Source: Stutzerimonas sp. S1
GTDB taxonomy: Bacteria; Pseudomonadota; Gammaproteobacteria; Pseudomonadales; Pseudomonadaceae
DNA: 64,000 nt
Reading direction: 5' to 3'
NCBI RefSeq assembly: GCF_025966695.1
Contig: NZ_JAOEIY010000004.1
Span: 377,706 to 441,705, forward strand
The translations under genes were made by a program, and so were the position numbers. Within the stretch, counting starts at the first letter, position 1; each line of letters begins with the position of its first letter. This document shows, piece by piece, positions 23,584-32,697 of the stretch. The notes below the pieces were generated by a model. The model searched no databases. It saw only the letters and a program-made list of their open reading frames with translations, and was not told the DNA's origin.

Positions 23584-24315
23584 TCAGGCGGCTTTCTTCA
23601 GATCGACGACCACGGCGGTAGCCGCCAGCCAGGTAACGATCAGCGTGACGAAATACAACAGGTCACGCAGGTCGATCACGCCCTTGCTGATGGAGTCGAA
23701 GCGCACCAGGAAGCTCAGCGAGGCAATCGCATCGACCAGCCACTGCGGCGCCCAGGCGAAGGCATCGAGCACCATCGGCAAGCCGCTGACGATGAACAGG
23801 AAGCACATGCTGACCGACAGAATGAAGGCGATCACCTGATTCTTCGCCAGTGCCGACATGCACGAGCCGATCGCCAGGAAGGCCCCGGCCAGCAGCCAGC
23901 TGCCCAGATAGCCGGCGACGATCACGCCATTGTCCGGCTCGCCCAGGTAGTTGACGGTGATGACCATCGGGAAGGTCAGCAACAGCGCGATCCCGGCGAA
24001 TACCCAGGCGGCGAGGAACTTGCCGGTCACCGCCTCGAAACGCGTGATCGGCAAGGTCATCAACAGCTCGATGGAGCCGGACTTGCGCTCTTCGGCCCAC
24101 AGGCGCATTGCCAGCGCCGGAACCAGGAACAGATAGAGCCACGTATGAAAGCTGAAGAACGGCGTGAGATCGGCCTGACCGCGCTCGTAGAAACCGCCCA
24201 GATAGAACGTGAACACCCCGGACAGCACCAGGAAAATCAGAATGAACACGTAAGCGAGTGGCGTGGCGAAATAGCTGGCCAGCTCGCGCTTGAAGATAAC
24301 CGGCAACTGGCTCAT
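23584..24315 (-). CDS. ABC-2 type permease, GldF-like (243 aa)
   Basis: Inner-membrane subunit of the ABC exporter, with six hydrophobic segments. VIFKRELASYFATPLAYVF at the N-terminus and RLWAEERKSGSIELLMTLP in the middle are the classical marks of GldF/NosY-like ABC-2 permeases. Its ATG overlaps the ATPase stop (ATGA at 24315-24312), so production is translationally coupled. It is followed by the GldG-like protein. Confidence 0.9.
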   Translation of the reverse strand: MSQLPVIFKRELASYFATPLAYVFILIFLVLSGVFTFYLGGFYERGQADLTPFFSFHTWLYLFLVPALAMRLWAEERKSGSIELLMTLPITRFEAVTGKFLAAWVFAGIALLLTFPMVITVNYLGEPDNGVIVAGYLGSWLLAGAFLAIGSCMSALAKNQVIAFILSVSMCFLFIVSGLPMVLDAFAWAPQWLVDAIASLSFLVRFDSISKGVIDLRDLLYFVTLIVTWLAATAVVVDLKKAA

Positions 24316-25235
24316 TGCACCTCCCCGCGGGTCAGACTACGAAACACTTCATCCAGCCGGCCGCGTTCCACGTCCAGCTCCTTCACCGCCCAGCCGCGCT
24401 GGCTGATCAGCGCATTGACCTGCGGGAAGATCACCTGTCCCGGCTGAGCCAGCACTGTCAGGCTGCGTTCCAATTCGTTGACTTCCACCCCGGCGACACC
24501 CGGCAGCGCCGCCAGGGCATCGGCGTCCAGTGCGCCATCGCTGACCAAAGTGACGGCCTGGTGGTACTTCGAACGGCCTTCCAGCTCCAGCGGCGTGCCG
24601 TCGGCCACCAGCTTGCCGCCAGCGATGATCACCGCCCGCGTGCACACCGCGCTGACCTCTTCGAGGATATGCGTGGAGATGATCACGATCTTGTCGTGGG
24701 CCAGCCCCTGGATCAGCTGACGCACCTGATGCTTCTGGTTCGGATCGAGGCCGTCGGTAGGCTCATCGAGGATCAGCACCTTCGGATCGTGCAGGATCGC
24801 CTGCGCCAGACCGACCCGCCGCTTGAAGCCCTTGGACAGCGTCTCGATCGACTGGCCAAGCACCTTTTCCAACTCCACCTGCTCTACCGCGGCTTCGACC
24901 CGCTGGCGCTTGTCAGCGCCACGGAAACCACGCACCTCGGCGATGAACTCGAGGAAGCCGCGTACCGTCATGTCGCCATAGCAGGGCGCGCCCTCAGGCA
25001 GATAGCCGATCTGGCGCTGAGCCTGCAACGTCTGGGACTGGATGTCGAAGCCGAGGATGCTGGCGCTGCCGGAGGTCGGTGCGAGGAAGCCGGTCAGCAT
25101 CTTCATGGTGGTGGACTTGCCGGCCCCGTTCGGGCCGAGAAACCCGAGCACTTCGCCGGGCTGGACGCTGAAGGACAGGGCATCCACTGCCGTGTGCTGG
25201 GCGAATCGTTTCGTCAGACTTTTCAGTTCGATCAT
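24312..25235 (-). CDS. ABC transporter ATP-binding protein, GldA-like (307 aa)
   Basis: Energises the ABC-2 permease encoded next to it. Walker A GPNGAGKST, Q-loop region, signature LSKGFKRRVGLAQAI, and Walker B LILDEPTDGLDP are all intact. The C-terminal 80 residues form the extra domain usual in GldA-type ATPases. The preferred start is ATG at 25235 (MIELKSLTKRF) with AAGG upstream. It is the first gene of a three-gene operon, and the 640-bp gap upstream presumably holds its promoter. Confidence 0.92.
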   Translation of the reverse strand: MIELKSLTKRFAQHTAVDALSFSVQPGEVLGFLGPNGAGKSTTMKMLTGFLAPTSGSASILGFDIQSQTLQAQRQIGYLPEGAPCYGDMTVRGFLEFIAEVRGFRGADKRQRVEAAVEQVELEKVLGQSIETLSKGFKRRVGLAQAILHDPKVLILDEPTDGLDPNQKHQVRQLIQGLAHDKIVIISTHILEEVSAVCTRAVIIAGGKLVADGTPLELEGRSKYHQAVTLVSDGALDADALAALPGVAGVEVNELERSLTVLAQPGQVIFPQVNALISQRGWAVKELDVERGRLDEVFRSLTRGEVQ

Positions 25236-25876
25236 TGGCCTTGTCACCCGTTCGGTCACGACCTGGCTCGCCACTCAAACCGCGAGCCAGACCTGCAAAA
25301 TGCCGGCGGAACTATAAGAAGAGGCCCCGGTGATCGCAACAGCGTGGTCGCGGGAAAAGATTGCCGAAAACGTCGGGAGAATCCCCGCACGTCGATCAGA
25401 GAAGCCGCTGCCATGCAACAGACCAAGCAAACCTGATCCGATGAACAGAATCGAAGCAGAACCCGGCGACGAGCAGGTACTGGCCGCGCCGCTCGGCCGC
25501 GAAGGATCGGCGAAACCAGGGGCCGATCACATAGCCCTGGGCAATGACACCGATCCACGGCAGCACCCGGGTAGGAGGTACGCAGGCGCAGCGTCTCCGG
25601 CCTGCAGGTGCAGGTAGAAGGTTTCCGATGCGATGGGTCAATTCGTTTTCCGGGCAACCGAGTCGGCAGTAACCGCCCGGTAGCAACTGGCTCGCCGCCC
25701 GCAGCGGGATACCGCGACCCCGTTGCCAGACAATCGAATACCCCGGCCCGGAGGAAAAACACTGTGCGGTTTCCCTCCCGCTGCGAGGTGAAACAGACAT
25801 TTTTGCCCGCTACCGCCGCTTGCGGCACACTTGCCGCCTTCGAGGGCGCCGCCCCTTCAAAAGTCGAATCTTCCGT
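25236..25876. other. 641-bp gap without an intact gene
   Basis: This divergent gap between the GldA-like gene and plsB is unusually long for the window. No intact frame with a good start and ribosome site is present on either strand. One stretch on the minus strand (25441-25578) reads like a remnant of a membrane protein and is listed separately. Promoters for the two flanking operons should lie at its ends. I recognise no RNA or repeat here. Confidence 0.6.
25441..25578 (-). pseudogene. Possible remnant of a DUF1624-like membrane protein
   Basis: In a minus-strand frame, PTRVLPWIGVIAQGYVIGPW and SFAAERRGQYLL appear consecutively. They resemble the LPWxGVMxxGYxxG segment and following RRR-Leu region of DUF1624 (heparan-alpha-glucosaminide acetyltransferase-like) membrane proteins. 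Flanking sequence in the same frame is unlike the family, which suggests frameshifts and decay. The resemblance is short and could be chance. Confidence 0.3.
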
Positions 25877-28387
25877 ATGACCCGCTCCCCCATTCGCCGT
25901 CTGATCTTTTCCGTGCTGCGCCGCCTTCTGTACACCTGGGTGCGTTCGGAGACCATCAACCAGTCCGCCTTCACCCTCAAGCTGGATCGCAGCAAGCCGG
26001 TGTTTTATGTGCTGCAACAGTCTTCGCTGAGCGACCTTGCCGTGCTCGATACGGAATGCAGCAAAGCGGGGCTACCACGGCCGGTCGCGTCGGTAGCGGT
26101 AGGTGATCACATCGAGCCGGCGGCGTTTTTCTTCCTCAATCCGGCTTCGAGCTGGTTCGGTCGACGCAATCGGCTGGTGCCACCACCGGCCCTGGTGCGG
26201 CTGGTCGGCGCACTGGAGCACAACGCCGTGGAGAATGCGCAGATCATTCCGGTCAGCGTGTTCTGGGGCCAATCACCGAACCGTGAAACCAGCGCGTGGA
26301 AGCTGCTGTTCGCCGACAGCTGGGCGGTCACCGGACGCCTGCGCAAGCTGCTCAGCATCCTGGTGCTGGGGCGCAAGACGCGGGTGCAGTTCTCCACGCC
26401 GATCCAGCTCAACGAGCTGATCGCATTGAACAAAGGCCACGAGCGCACCCTGCGCATGGTCCATCGCATGCTGCGGGTGCACTTCCGCAACCAGAAGACC
26501 GCAGTGATCGGCCCTGACCTCTCGCACCGCCGCAACCTGGTCAAGGGCCTGGTGCACGCGCCGCAGGTACGCCAGGCGATCCGCGAGGATGCCGAACGCG
26601 AGAAGATTTCCATCGAGAAGGCCGAAGCCAAGGCGCTGCGCTATGGCAACGAGATCGCCTCGGACTACGCCTACACGGCGGTGCGCTTTCTCGAGGTGGT
26701 GCTGTCCTGGTTCTGGAACAAGATCTACGACGGCATCCGCATCAATCATCTGGAGCCGCTGCAGAATGAGGTCCAGGGCCACGAGGTGATCTATGTGCCC
26801 TGCCACCGCAGCCATATCGACTACCTGCTGCTGTCCTACCTGCTGTTCCGCAACGGCCTGACGCCACCGCACATCGCCGCCGGCATCAACCTCAACATGC
26901 CAGTGGTCGGCGGACTGCTGCGCCGTGGCGGCGCCTTCTTCATGCGCCGCTCGTTCAAGGGCAACCCGCTGTACACGGCGGTGTTCAACGAATATCTGCA
27001 CACCCTGTTCAGCCGCGGTTTCCCCGTGGAGTACTTCGTCGAGGGTGGCCGCTCGCGCACCGGCCGCATGCTGCGTCCGAAGACCGGCATGCTGGCCCTG
27101 ACCCTGCGCAGCTATGTGCGTTCCTCGCGCCTGCCGATTCTCTTCGTGCCGGTGTACATCGGCTACGAGCGCGTGCTCGAGGGCCGGACCTACCTGGGCG
27201 AACTGCGCGGCGCGACGAAGAAGAAGGAGTCGATCTTCGACATCTTCAAGGTGATCGGCGCGCTCAAGCAGCGTTTCGGCCAGGTCTGGGTGAATTTCGG
27301 CGAGCCGTTAAAGCTCAATGAATTCCTCGAACAGGAACAGCCTGGCTGGCGTCAGCAGACGTACGCCCCGGACTACCGCCCGGACTGGCTCAACGACACC
27401 ACCAACCGCCTGGCCGAGCGCATCGCCCAGCGCCTGAACGAGGCCGCTGCGGTCAACCCGGTCAATCTGGTGGCGCTGGCGATGCTCTCCACCAGCCGCC
27501 AGGCGCTGGACCAGCGTTCGCTGGCGCGGATTCTCGATCTGTATCAGGCACTGCTGCGCGCGGTGCCCTACTCGCCGCACACCACCCTGCCGGAAGGTGA
27601 TGGCGAGACGCTGATCGCCTACGTGAAGAGCCTCGAGCTGATCGCCGAACAGAAGGATGCGCTGGGCAACATCCTCTATCTGGACGAGCAGAATGCCGTC
27701 CTGATGACCTACTACCGCAACAACGTGATGCACATTTTTGCCCTGCCGGCACTGCTGGCGAGTTTCTTCCAGAGCAGTTCACGGATGAACCGCGAGCAGA
27801 TCCAGCGCTTCACCGAGGCGCTCTACCCCTATCTGCGCGCCGAGCTATTCATCCGCTGGGAGGTCGAGGAACTGGCGGCGGTGATTGATCAGTGGCTGGC
27901 GGCGTTCGTCGAGCACGGTCTGCTCAAGCAGGACGGCGACAGCTACGTGCGCCCGGCACCCAGTTCGCGACAGTTCGTGCTGCTCACACTGCTATCGCGG
28001 GTAATCGTGCAGACCCTGCAACGCTTCTACATGGCCACCTCGCTGCTGCTCAACAGCGGCCAGCACAGCCTGAGCGCCGAAGAACTGGAAAATCTCTGCA
28101 CGGTGATGGCCCAGCGCCTGTCGATCCTGCATGGCCTCAACGCGCCGGAATTCTTCGACAAGAGCCTGTTCCGCCACTTCATCCAGAGCCTGCTGGACCA
28201 GAACGTGCTCAGCAGCGATGCCAGCGGCAAGCTCGGCTACCACGACCAGCTCGCCGAATTGGCCGAAGGCGCGGCCAAGCGCGTGCTGCCCGCAGAGCTG
28301 CGCCTGTCGATCCGTCAGGTCGCGCTGGAGCGGCACGACGACGCCAGCGAGGATTCGCCCGGCGAGGAGCCGGGCCAGCCCGTTTGA
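25877..28387 (+). CDS. plsB: Glycerol-3-phosphate 1-O-acyltransferase PlsB (836 aa)
   Basis: Inner-membrane enzyme that adds the first acyl chain to sn-glycerol 3-phosphate in phospholipid synthesis. The catalytic HxxxxD is HRSHID at residues 310-315; [10 protein letters not shown] and the glycerol-phosphate-binding EGGRSRTGR follow at about 351-397. Length matches the usual 800-840 aa of PlsB. The start is ATG at 25877 ([11 protein letters not shown]); the extension to 25820 lacks similarity. It lies alone, with a DUF4197 gene 65 bp downstream. Confidence 0.95.
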   Translation: MTRSPIRRLIFSVLRRLLYTWVRSETINQSAFTLKLDRSKPVFYVLQQSSLSDLAVLDTECSKAGLPRPVASVAVGDHIEPAAFFFLNPASSWFGRRNRLVPPPALVRLVGALEHNAVENAQIIPVSVFWGQSPNRETSAWKLLFADSWAVTGRLRKLLSILVLGRKTRVQFSTPIQLNELIALNKGHERTLRMVHRMLRVHFRNQKTAVIGPDLSHRRNLVKGLVHAPQVRQAIREDAEREKISIEKAEAKALRYGNEIASDYAYTAVRFLEVVLSWFWNKIYDGIRINHLEPLQNEVQGHEVIYVPCHRSHIDYLLLSYLLFRNGLTPPHIAAGINLNMPVVGGLLRRGGAFFMRRSFKGNPLYTAVFNEYLHTLFSRGFPVEYFVEGGRSRTGRMLRPKTGMLALTLRSYVRSSRLPILFVPVYIGYERVLEGRTYLGELRGATKKKESIFDIFKVIGALKQRFGQVWVNFGEPLKLNEFLEQEQPGWRQQTYAPDYRPDWLNDTTNRLAERIAQRLNEAAAVNPVNLVALAMLSTSRQALDQRSLARILDLYQALLRAVPYSPHTTLPEGDGETLIAYVKSLELIAEQKDALGNILYLDEQNAVLMTYYRNNVMHIFALPALLASFFQSSSRMNREQIQRFTEALYPYLRAELFIRWEVEELAAVIDQWLAAFVEHGLLKQDGDSYVRPAPSSRQFVLLTLLSRVIVQTLQRFYMATSLLLNSGQHSLSAEELENLCTVMAQRLSILHGLNAPEFFDKSLFRHFIQSLLDQNVLSSDASGKLGYHDQLAELAEGAAKRVLPAELRLSIRQVALERHDDASEDSPGEEPGQPV

Positions 28388-28452
28388 GCCATACTGCTTC
28401 AAGTCCGTGCTTGCCGGACCTGCAGCCACGCTTCCACCAAAAGGAAATCATC

Positions 28453-29124
28453 ATGCGCAAAATGCTCACCCTGCTTGGCGGCCTGCTACTGGCCAGCAGC
28501 GTCCACGCCCTGTCGCTCTCCGACCTGACTCAGAGCGACGCCAGCGCCGGCCTCAAGGATGCTCTCAGCCAGGGCGCCAAGGTCGCGGTGCAACAGCTCG
28601 GCCGCCCGGGCGGCTTCAGCAGCGACCCGGATGTGCGCATCGAACTGCCGGGCAACATCGGCAAGGCCTCGCGCATGCTGAAGATGCTCGGCATGGGCGC
28701 GCAGGTCGAACAGCTGGAAAACAGCATGAACCTCGCCGCCGAGAAAGCCGTACCGGAAGCCCAGCAGTTGCTGCTGGATGCCGTACGCAAGATGACCGTG
28801 CAGGATGCCAAGGCGATTCTCGCCGGCGGTGACGACTCGGCCACCCAGTATCTGAACAAGTCCAGCCGCGAGCAGATTCGTGCGAAGTTCCTGCCCATCG
28901 TCAAGCAGGCCACCGACCAGGTCGGCCTCGCGCAGCAGTACAACGCCGTAGCGACCAAGGTGCCGACCGGCCTGTCCGGCGGTTACGCCAATATCGAAAG
29001 CTATGTGACCGAGCAGGCGCTGGACGGCCTGTTCACGGTGATCGCCGAGCAGGAAGCGAGCATCCGCAAGAATCCGGCGGCGGCGGCCACCAGCCTGGCG
29101 AAGAAGGTGTTCGGCGTTCTTTGA
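28453..29124 (+). CDS. DUF4197 family exported protein (223 aa)
   Basis: AAGGAAATCATC precedes the ATG. A signal peptide (MRKMLTLLGGLLLASSVHA) leads into a helical domain beginning LSLSDLTQSDASAGLKDAL, with the family-typical QDAKAILAGGDDSATQYL and GLAQQYNAV. Location is periplasmic by prediction. Function of DUF4197 is unknown. It follows plsB by 65 bp and may share its transcript. A UUCG hairpin lies 25 bp after its stop. Confidence 0.88.
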   Translation: MRKMLTLLGGLLLASSVHALSLSDLTQSDASAGLKDALSQGAKVAVQQLGRPGGFSSDPDVRIELPGNIGKASRMLKMLGMGAQVEQLENSMNLAAEKAVPEAQQLLLDAVRKMTVQDAKAILAGGDDSATQYLNKSSREQIRAKFLPIVKQATDQVGLAQQYNAVATKVPTGLSGGYANIESYVTEQALDGLFTVIAEQEASIRKNPAAAATSLAKKVFGVL

Positions 29125-29148
29125 TTCGTCCTACCGAGTCGCCAACCG

Positions 29149-29172
29149 CGTGGATGGCTTCGGCCATCCACG
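29149..29172. terminator. UUCG hairpin after the DUF4197 gene
   Basis: CGTGGATGGC-TTCG-GCCATCCACG is a perfect 10-bp stem with a TTCG loop. No U-run follows on the plus strand, so it may act as a factor-assisted terminator or be one half of a REP pair with the element at 29197. Confidence 0.5.
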
Positions 29173-29196
29173 CTACCTTCATCACCCCGCCGTAGG

Positions 29197-29224
29197 GTGG
29201 AAAACGCGCGCAGCGCTTTTCCAC
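29197..29224. repeat. REP-like inverted repeat
   Basis: GTGGAAAACGC...GCGCTTTTCCAC is an 8-bp perfect stem (GTGGAAAA/TTTTCCAC) with GC-rich inner bases, preceded by CGTAGG. The same GTGGAAAACGC arm occurs at 21234-21244. The element resembles short repeats I associate with P. stutzeri intergenic regions. Confidence 0.55.
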
Positions 29225-29242
29225 GCATCCCCTAGCGCCGCC

Positions 29243-30010
29243 TCAGCGCGGCCCCATGATCGTTTCCAGCACATCCGGCTGCGGCGCGCCCTGGTGCTGT
29301 TGCAGCCGGCCGTTGGTGTCGAGGTAGAAGATCGCCGGAGTCGCCTGGGCACCCAGTTCGCTCATCAGCATCAGGTTGTCGGTGAGCTGTTTTTCCAGCG
29401 CTGCCGGGATTTTCTCCAACGGCTTCAGCTTGCTCGCCTTGCCGGCCGCCTCGTGCTCGTTGAGCGCTGCCTGCGGATCCTTGGCGCTAAGCAGGGCCGC
29501 GGACTTGCCGGCGCTATCGGCGCGCAGCATGCCGACCATGATGTGCCGCAGCTGCACCTTGCCGGATTCGACCCAGGGCCGGGCCTGCTTCCAGAACATG
29601 TTGCAGTACGGGCAGTTCGGATCGCTGAACATGTAGACGATACGCGGCGCATCGGCCTTGCCGTCGGCGATCCAAGTGCTGTTCTCCATGCGCGTCCACA
29701 TTTCCTTGGCGAGCGGTTCGTAAACCAGCTTCTCCAGGTGCGCGCGGGTCAGGTCCTCGCCCTTGGCATCGAGCAGGCTGCCGATCAGCACGTGCTCGCC
29801 ATCTGGCGTGAGATACAGGGCCATGCCCTGCCCGTTGTAACGCGCGGCATAGCCCTTGAGCCCGCCGGGTGCCGCGAAACTGCCGACGACCTCGGCACCA
29901 CGCGCCTCGACGGCCTTGATCGCCTCCGGCAGTGCCTCGGCCTGAGCCACGGACAGCGCCAGCAGGCTGACGCCCGCCAGCAGATAGGGTAACGGCTTGA
30001 ATCGAATCAC
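29243..30010 (-). CDS. dsbG: Thiol:disulfide isomerase DsbG (255 aa)
   Basis: Periplasmic protein that reduces or isomerises wrong disulfides and oxidised cysteines. A signal peptide (MIRFKPLPYLLAG... ending SVAQA) is followed by the dimerisation domain and a thioredoxin domain with the active site CPYC (C133, C136) and the cis-Pro motif ATPAIFY. Start is GTG at 30010, overlapping the upstream stop as GTGA (30010-30007), so it is coupled to the TlpA-like gene. It needs DsbD to keep it reduced, and dsbD is the first gene of the same operon. The set matches P. aeruginosa PA2476-PA2478. Confidence 0.9.
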   Translation of the reverse strand: MIRFKPLPYLLAGVSLLALSVAQAEALPEAIKAVEARGAEVVGSFAAPGGLKGYAARYNGQGMALYLTPDGEHVLIGSLLDAKGEDLTRAHLEKLVYEPLAKEMWTRMENSTWIADGKADAPRIVYMFSDPNCPYCNMFWKQARPWVESGKVQLRHIMVGMLRADSAGKSAALLSAKDPQAALNEHEAAGKASKLKPLEKIPAALEKQLTDNLMLMSELGAQATPAIFYLDTNGRLQQHQGAPQPDVLETIMGPR

Positions 30011-30822
30011 TGCGCAGCATCCTCTTTCAGTTTTTCCAGCGCGCGCGCCAGGCTGGCGTGCGAGAGTTCGCCGAGATGGCTGCCGATCTGGCGGCCATCG
30101 GCGTTGTAGAACAGCGTGGTGGGCAGCGCCGTGGAGCCGACGTGCTGACCCAAACGCCCGCCGCTGTCGAGCAGTACGTTGTCCAGCGCCAGCCCTGCGG
30201 TTTCCAGGAAGCGGCCGATCTCGCCCTCGCCTTCGCCCTGATTGACGAAGAGGAACAGCGTGTCGCTTTCGCGCGCCTGCGCCTCGGCGAGCACCGGCAT
30301 TTCGCGTCGGCACGGCGGGCACCAGGTCGCCCAGAGATTGACCACCAGCGGCTGCCCGGCGTAATCCTCCAGCGCCACCGAACGGCCCTGGCTGTCACGC
30401 AGCGCCATTTCCGGCAAGCGCGTGCCCTGCTCGAGGGAATGCCAGGCCAGATTACTGAAGCCCCAGCTGAGGACGCCCACCGTCAGCGCAATACCTAGCG
30501 GTTTGCGCAGTTCGCGGTCGCGCCAGCCCCACCAGATGCCCAGCGCCAGCGCGGCGAACAGCCCCGGCCAGGCAATGAAGCCACCGTCACGGATATCGAT
30601 GACGCTCAGCCAGTCATCCCTGTAGTACGCCCAGTACAGCGCGACGAATGCCAGGCGAGCCACCAACAGCGCCACCAGTAGCAGGCGAAACAGCTGCCGC
30701 TCCGGGTTACGCTCGCTGCGGCGGCCGACCCACCAGCCGGTCAGGGTCGCCAGCAGCAGGCTGCCCAGCAGCAATACATGGGGCACCGCCAGGGCCAGCG
30801 GCCCGATATTCACAGTCAGCAT
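30007..30822 (-). CDS. TlpA/DsbE-like thioredoxin with an LGT-like membrane domain (271 aa)
   Basis: Two-part protein. Residues 1-130 are four or so membrane helices with IGPLALAVPHVLLLGSLL and DGGFIAWPGLFAALAL, resembling a prolipoprotein diacylglyceryl transferase core but without its catalytic set. Residues 135-271 are a periplasmic thioredoxin domain with WATWCPPC (WCPPC at 167-171) and a cis-Pro in TALPTTLFY. It should reduce periplasmic thiols with electrons from DsbD, encoded just upstream. Start is ATG 30822, overlapping the dsbD stop by one base (TGATG). Called DsbE2 in P. aeruginosa, as I recall. Confidence 0.85.
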   Translation of the reverse strand: MLTVNIGPLALAVPHVLLLGSLLLATLTGWWVGRRSERNPERQLFRLLLVALLVARLAFVALYWAYYRDDWLSVIDIRDGGFIAWPGLFAALALGIWWGWRDRELRKPLGIALTVGVLSWGFSNLAWHSLEQGTRLPEMALRDSQGRSVALEDYAGQPLVVNLWATWCPPCRREMPVLAEAQARESDTLFLFVNQGEGEGEIGRFLETAGLALDNVLLDSGGRLGQHVGSTALPTTLFYNADGRQIGSHLGELSHASLARALEKLKEDAAQ

Positions 30823-32558
30823 CAACCTCGCTCCCGGGTCTGGTTCCAGTTCTGCAGGAAGTCCTCGGCACCGACCTCGCCGGTGATGCGTCGTTCACGG
30901 CGCTCCTCGCCATCCGGGCCGATCCACAGCAATGTCGGCGGGCCGAGCACCTGATAGCGCGCCAGCAGCTCGCGGCTGGCGGCGTCGCTGCGGGTCACGT
31001 CAGGGCGCAGCACCCGCACGCCGTCCAGGCTCGCCTGCACCTCGGCGTTGCCGAAGACCTCCTTCTCCATGACCTTACAGGAGACGCACCAGTCGGCGTA
31101 GTAATCGATCAACACCCATTGGCCCTGCGCCTTGGCCGCCGCCAGCTCGCGATCCAGCACGGCCGGATCGCTGAAACCGAGCGCGTGGGATTCCACCGCC
31201 GCGGCCGTCGCCACGCCGCCGGCATAGATCGCCAGCGGCCGACGCGGATCATCCGCGCCGCCAGCGGCACCGAGCAGCATCGCCGCGCCCCATAGCCCCA
31301 GCAGAACGCCGCTGGCCTGACAGAGCACGCGCTGGCGTTGCACCGCCTGCGCCACATGCAGCAAGGCGGTCGCGAGCACCACCAGCAGTGCGCCCCACAG
31401 GCCCAGCCACAGCCAGTCGGCCAGCAACGGACGCGCCACGAACAGCGCTGCTGCCAGGAAGAGGAAACCGAACACCACCTTGACCCGATCCATCCAGGCG
31501 CCTGGCTTGGGCACAAAGCGCTGGCCAACCGTCACCAGCAGCAGCAACGGCGTGCCGATGCCCAGGCCCAGCGCGAACAGCACCAGGCCACCCTGCAGCG
31601 CACTGCCGCTCTGTGCGATGAACAGCAGCGCGGCGGCCAGCGGCGCGGTCATGCAGGGGCCGACCAGCAGGCCGGAGAGCACGCCCAGCGCGCCAGCCCC
31701 GGCGAGGCTGCCCCCGCGCTGGCGATCACCGACACGCTGCAGACGATCACGCAGCGCCACCGGCAATTGCAGCTCGAACAAACCGAACATCGGCAGCGCC
31801 AGCAACACGAACAGCACGGCGAAACTGGTCAGCAGCCAGGGCTGCTGCAGCGCCGCCTGCAGGTTGGCGCCGAGCAGCGCCGCGAGCACACCGAGCCCGG
31901 CGTAGACCAGCGCCATGCTGACCACATAGGTCGACGCCAGGGCGAAACCACGACGCGAAGTAGCGCCGCTGCCCACCACGATGCCCGCCAGGATCGGCAG
32001 CATCGGCAGCGAACAGGGGGTGAAGGCCAGCAACAGCCCGAGGCCGAAGAACACCAGCAGGCTCCAGACCAGCGTCTGGTTTTCAAGGCCGCTGACCAGC
32101 GCCTGATCTTCGGCCTGCGCGGAGGCTACCGAGGCGGTGCCGTTGGCTCCCAGCGAAACCTCGCGGGTCTGCGGCGGATAGCAGAGCCCGGCATCGGCGC
32201 AGCCCTGCCAGCCGAGACGCACACTCTTTTCCGCGCCCGGCGGGATCAGCAGTTCGAGGCTGTCGCGGTAGATCTGCGAATCGCCAAAGAACTCGTCGCT
32301 GTATGGCTCGCCCTCGGGCAGCGGCGGCTGGCGCTCCGGCGGCAGGCCGTCGAACCGCAAGCGCTGCTGATAGAGGTAATAGCCCGGCGCGATCCGCCAG
32401 TGCAGCAGCGTCGCGCCGTTCTCCTGCGAGCTGACCGTCAGCGCGAAGGCCTCGTCCACCGGCAGAAAATCACCCTGCGAACCACCGCCGAACAGGCCAC
32501 CGGCCGACGGCGCCAGGCCGGGCGCCAACAGAAACAGCAGAAAAACCAATATGCGCAT
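30822..32558 (-). CDS. dsbD: Thiol:disulfide interchange protein DsbD (578 aa)
   Basis: Carries electrons from cytoplasmic thioredoxin across the inner membrane to periplasmic DsbG and DsbE-type proteins. All three modules are present: signal peptide plus alpha domain with C120 and C126, a membrane core with the paired Cys C182 (FTPCSLPMLP) and C302 (VGPCMTAP), and a C-terminal thioredoxin domain with WCVSC (C491, C494). Start at 32558 (MRILVFLLFLL). It heads the dsbD-dsbE-dsbG operon, divergent from the dsbR-like regulator; the gap holds an OmpR-type direct repeat. Confidence 0.94.
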   Translation of the reverse strand: MRILVFLLFLLAPGLAPSAGGLFGGGSQGDFLPVDEAFALTVSSQENGATLLHWRIAPGYYLYQQRLRFDGLPPERQPPLPEGEPYSDEFFGDSQIYRDSLELLIPPGAEKSVRLGWQGCADAGLCYPPQTREVSLGANGTASVASAQAEDQALVSGLENQTLVWSLLVFFGLGLLLAFTPCSLPMLPILAGIVVGSGATSRRGFALASTYVVSMALVYAGLGVLAALLGANLQAALQQPWLLTSFAVLFVLLALPMFGLFELQLPVALRDRLQRVGDRQRGGSLAGAGALGVLSGLLVGPCMTAPLAAALLFIAQSGSALQGGLVLFALGLGIGTPLLLLVTVGQRFVPKPGAWMDRVKVVFGFLFLAAALFVARPLLADWLWLGLWGALLVVLATALLHVAQAVQRQRVLCQASGVLLGLWGAAMLLGAAGGADDPRRPLAIYAGGVATAAAVESHALGFSDPAVLDRELAAAKAQGQWVLIDYYADWCVSCKVMEKEVFGNAEVQASLDGVRVLRPDVTRSDAASRELLARYQVLGPPTLLWIGPDGEERRERRITGEVGAEDFLQNWNQTRERG

Positions 32559-32605
32559 GCGAGTCCTGACCAATAAATGACTGCCGGGCAGCATGCCGAG
32601 GCGGG

Positions 32606-32622
32606 ATTAACGCGGCATTAAC
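32606..32622. promoter_or_regulatory. Direct-repeat operator for the OmpR-type regulator
   Basis: ATTAAC at 32606-32611 and 32617-32622 repeat with an exact 11-bp period (complement GTTAAT-N5-GTTAAT). This is the layout of PmrA/QseB-type response-regulator boxes. It sits in the gap between dsbD and the regulator gene; CTTAATCGCTAAG at 32651-32663 may be a second element nearer the regulator. Confidence 0.55.
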
Positions 32623-32697
32623 GCCGCCGCACGGGGCTGCATAACGCTGCCTTAATCGCTAAGGTCCACCCTTGAGCTATTTCGCCGGAACCTACCC

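Noticed and set aside
31338..32576. Gln/His-rich plus-strand frame opposite dsbD
   Set aside because: Looks like a repeat-rich protein, but composition simply mirrors Leu/Ala-rich membrane codons of dsbD.
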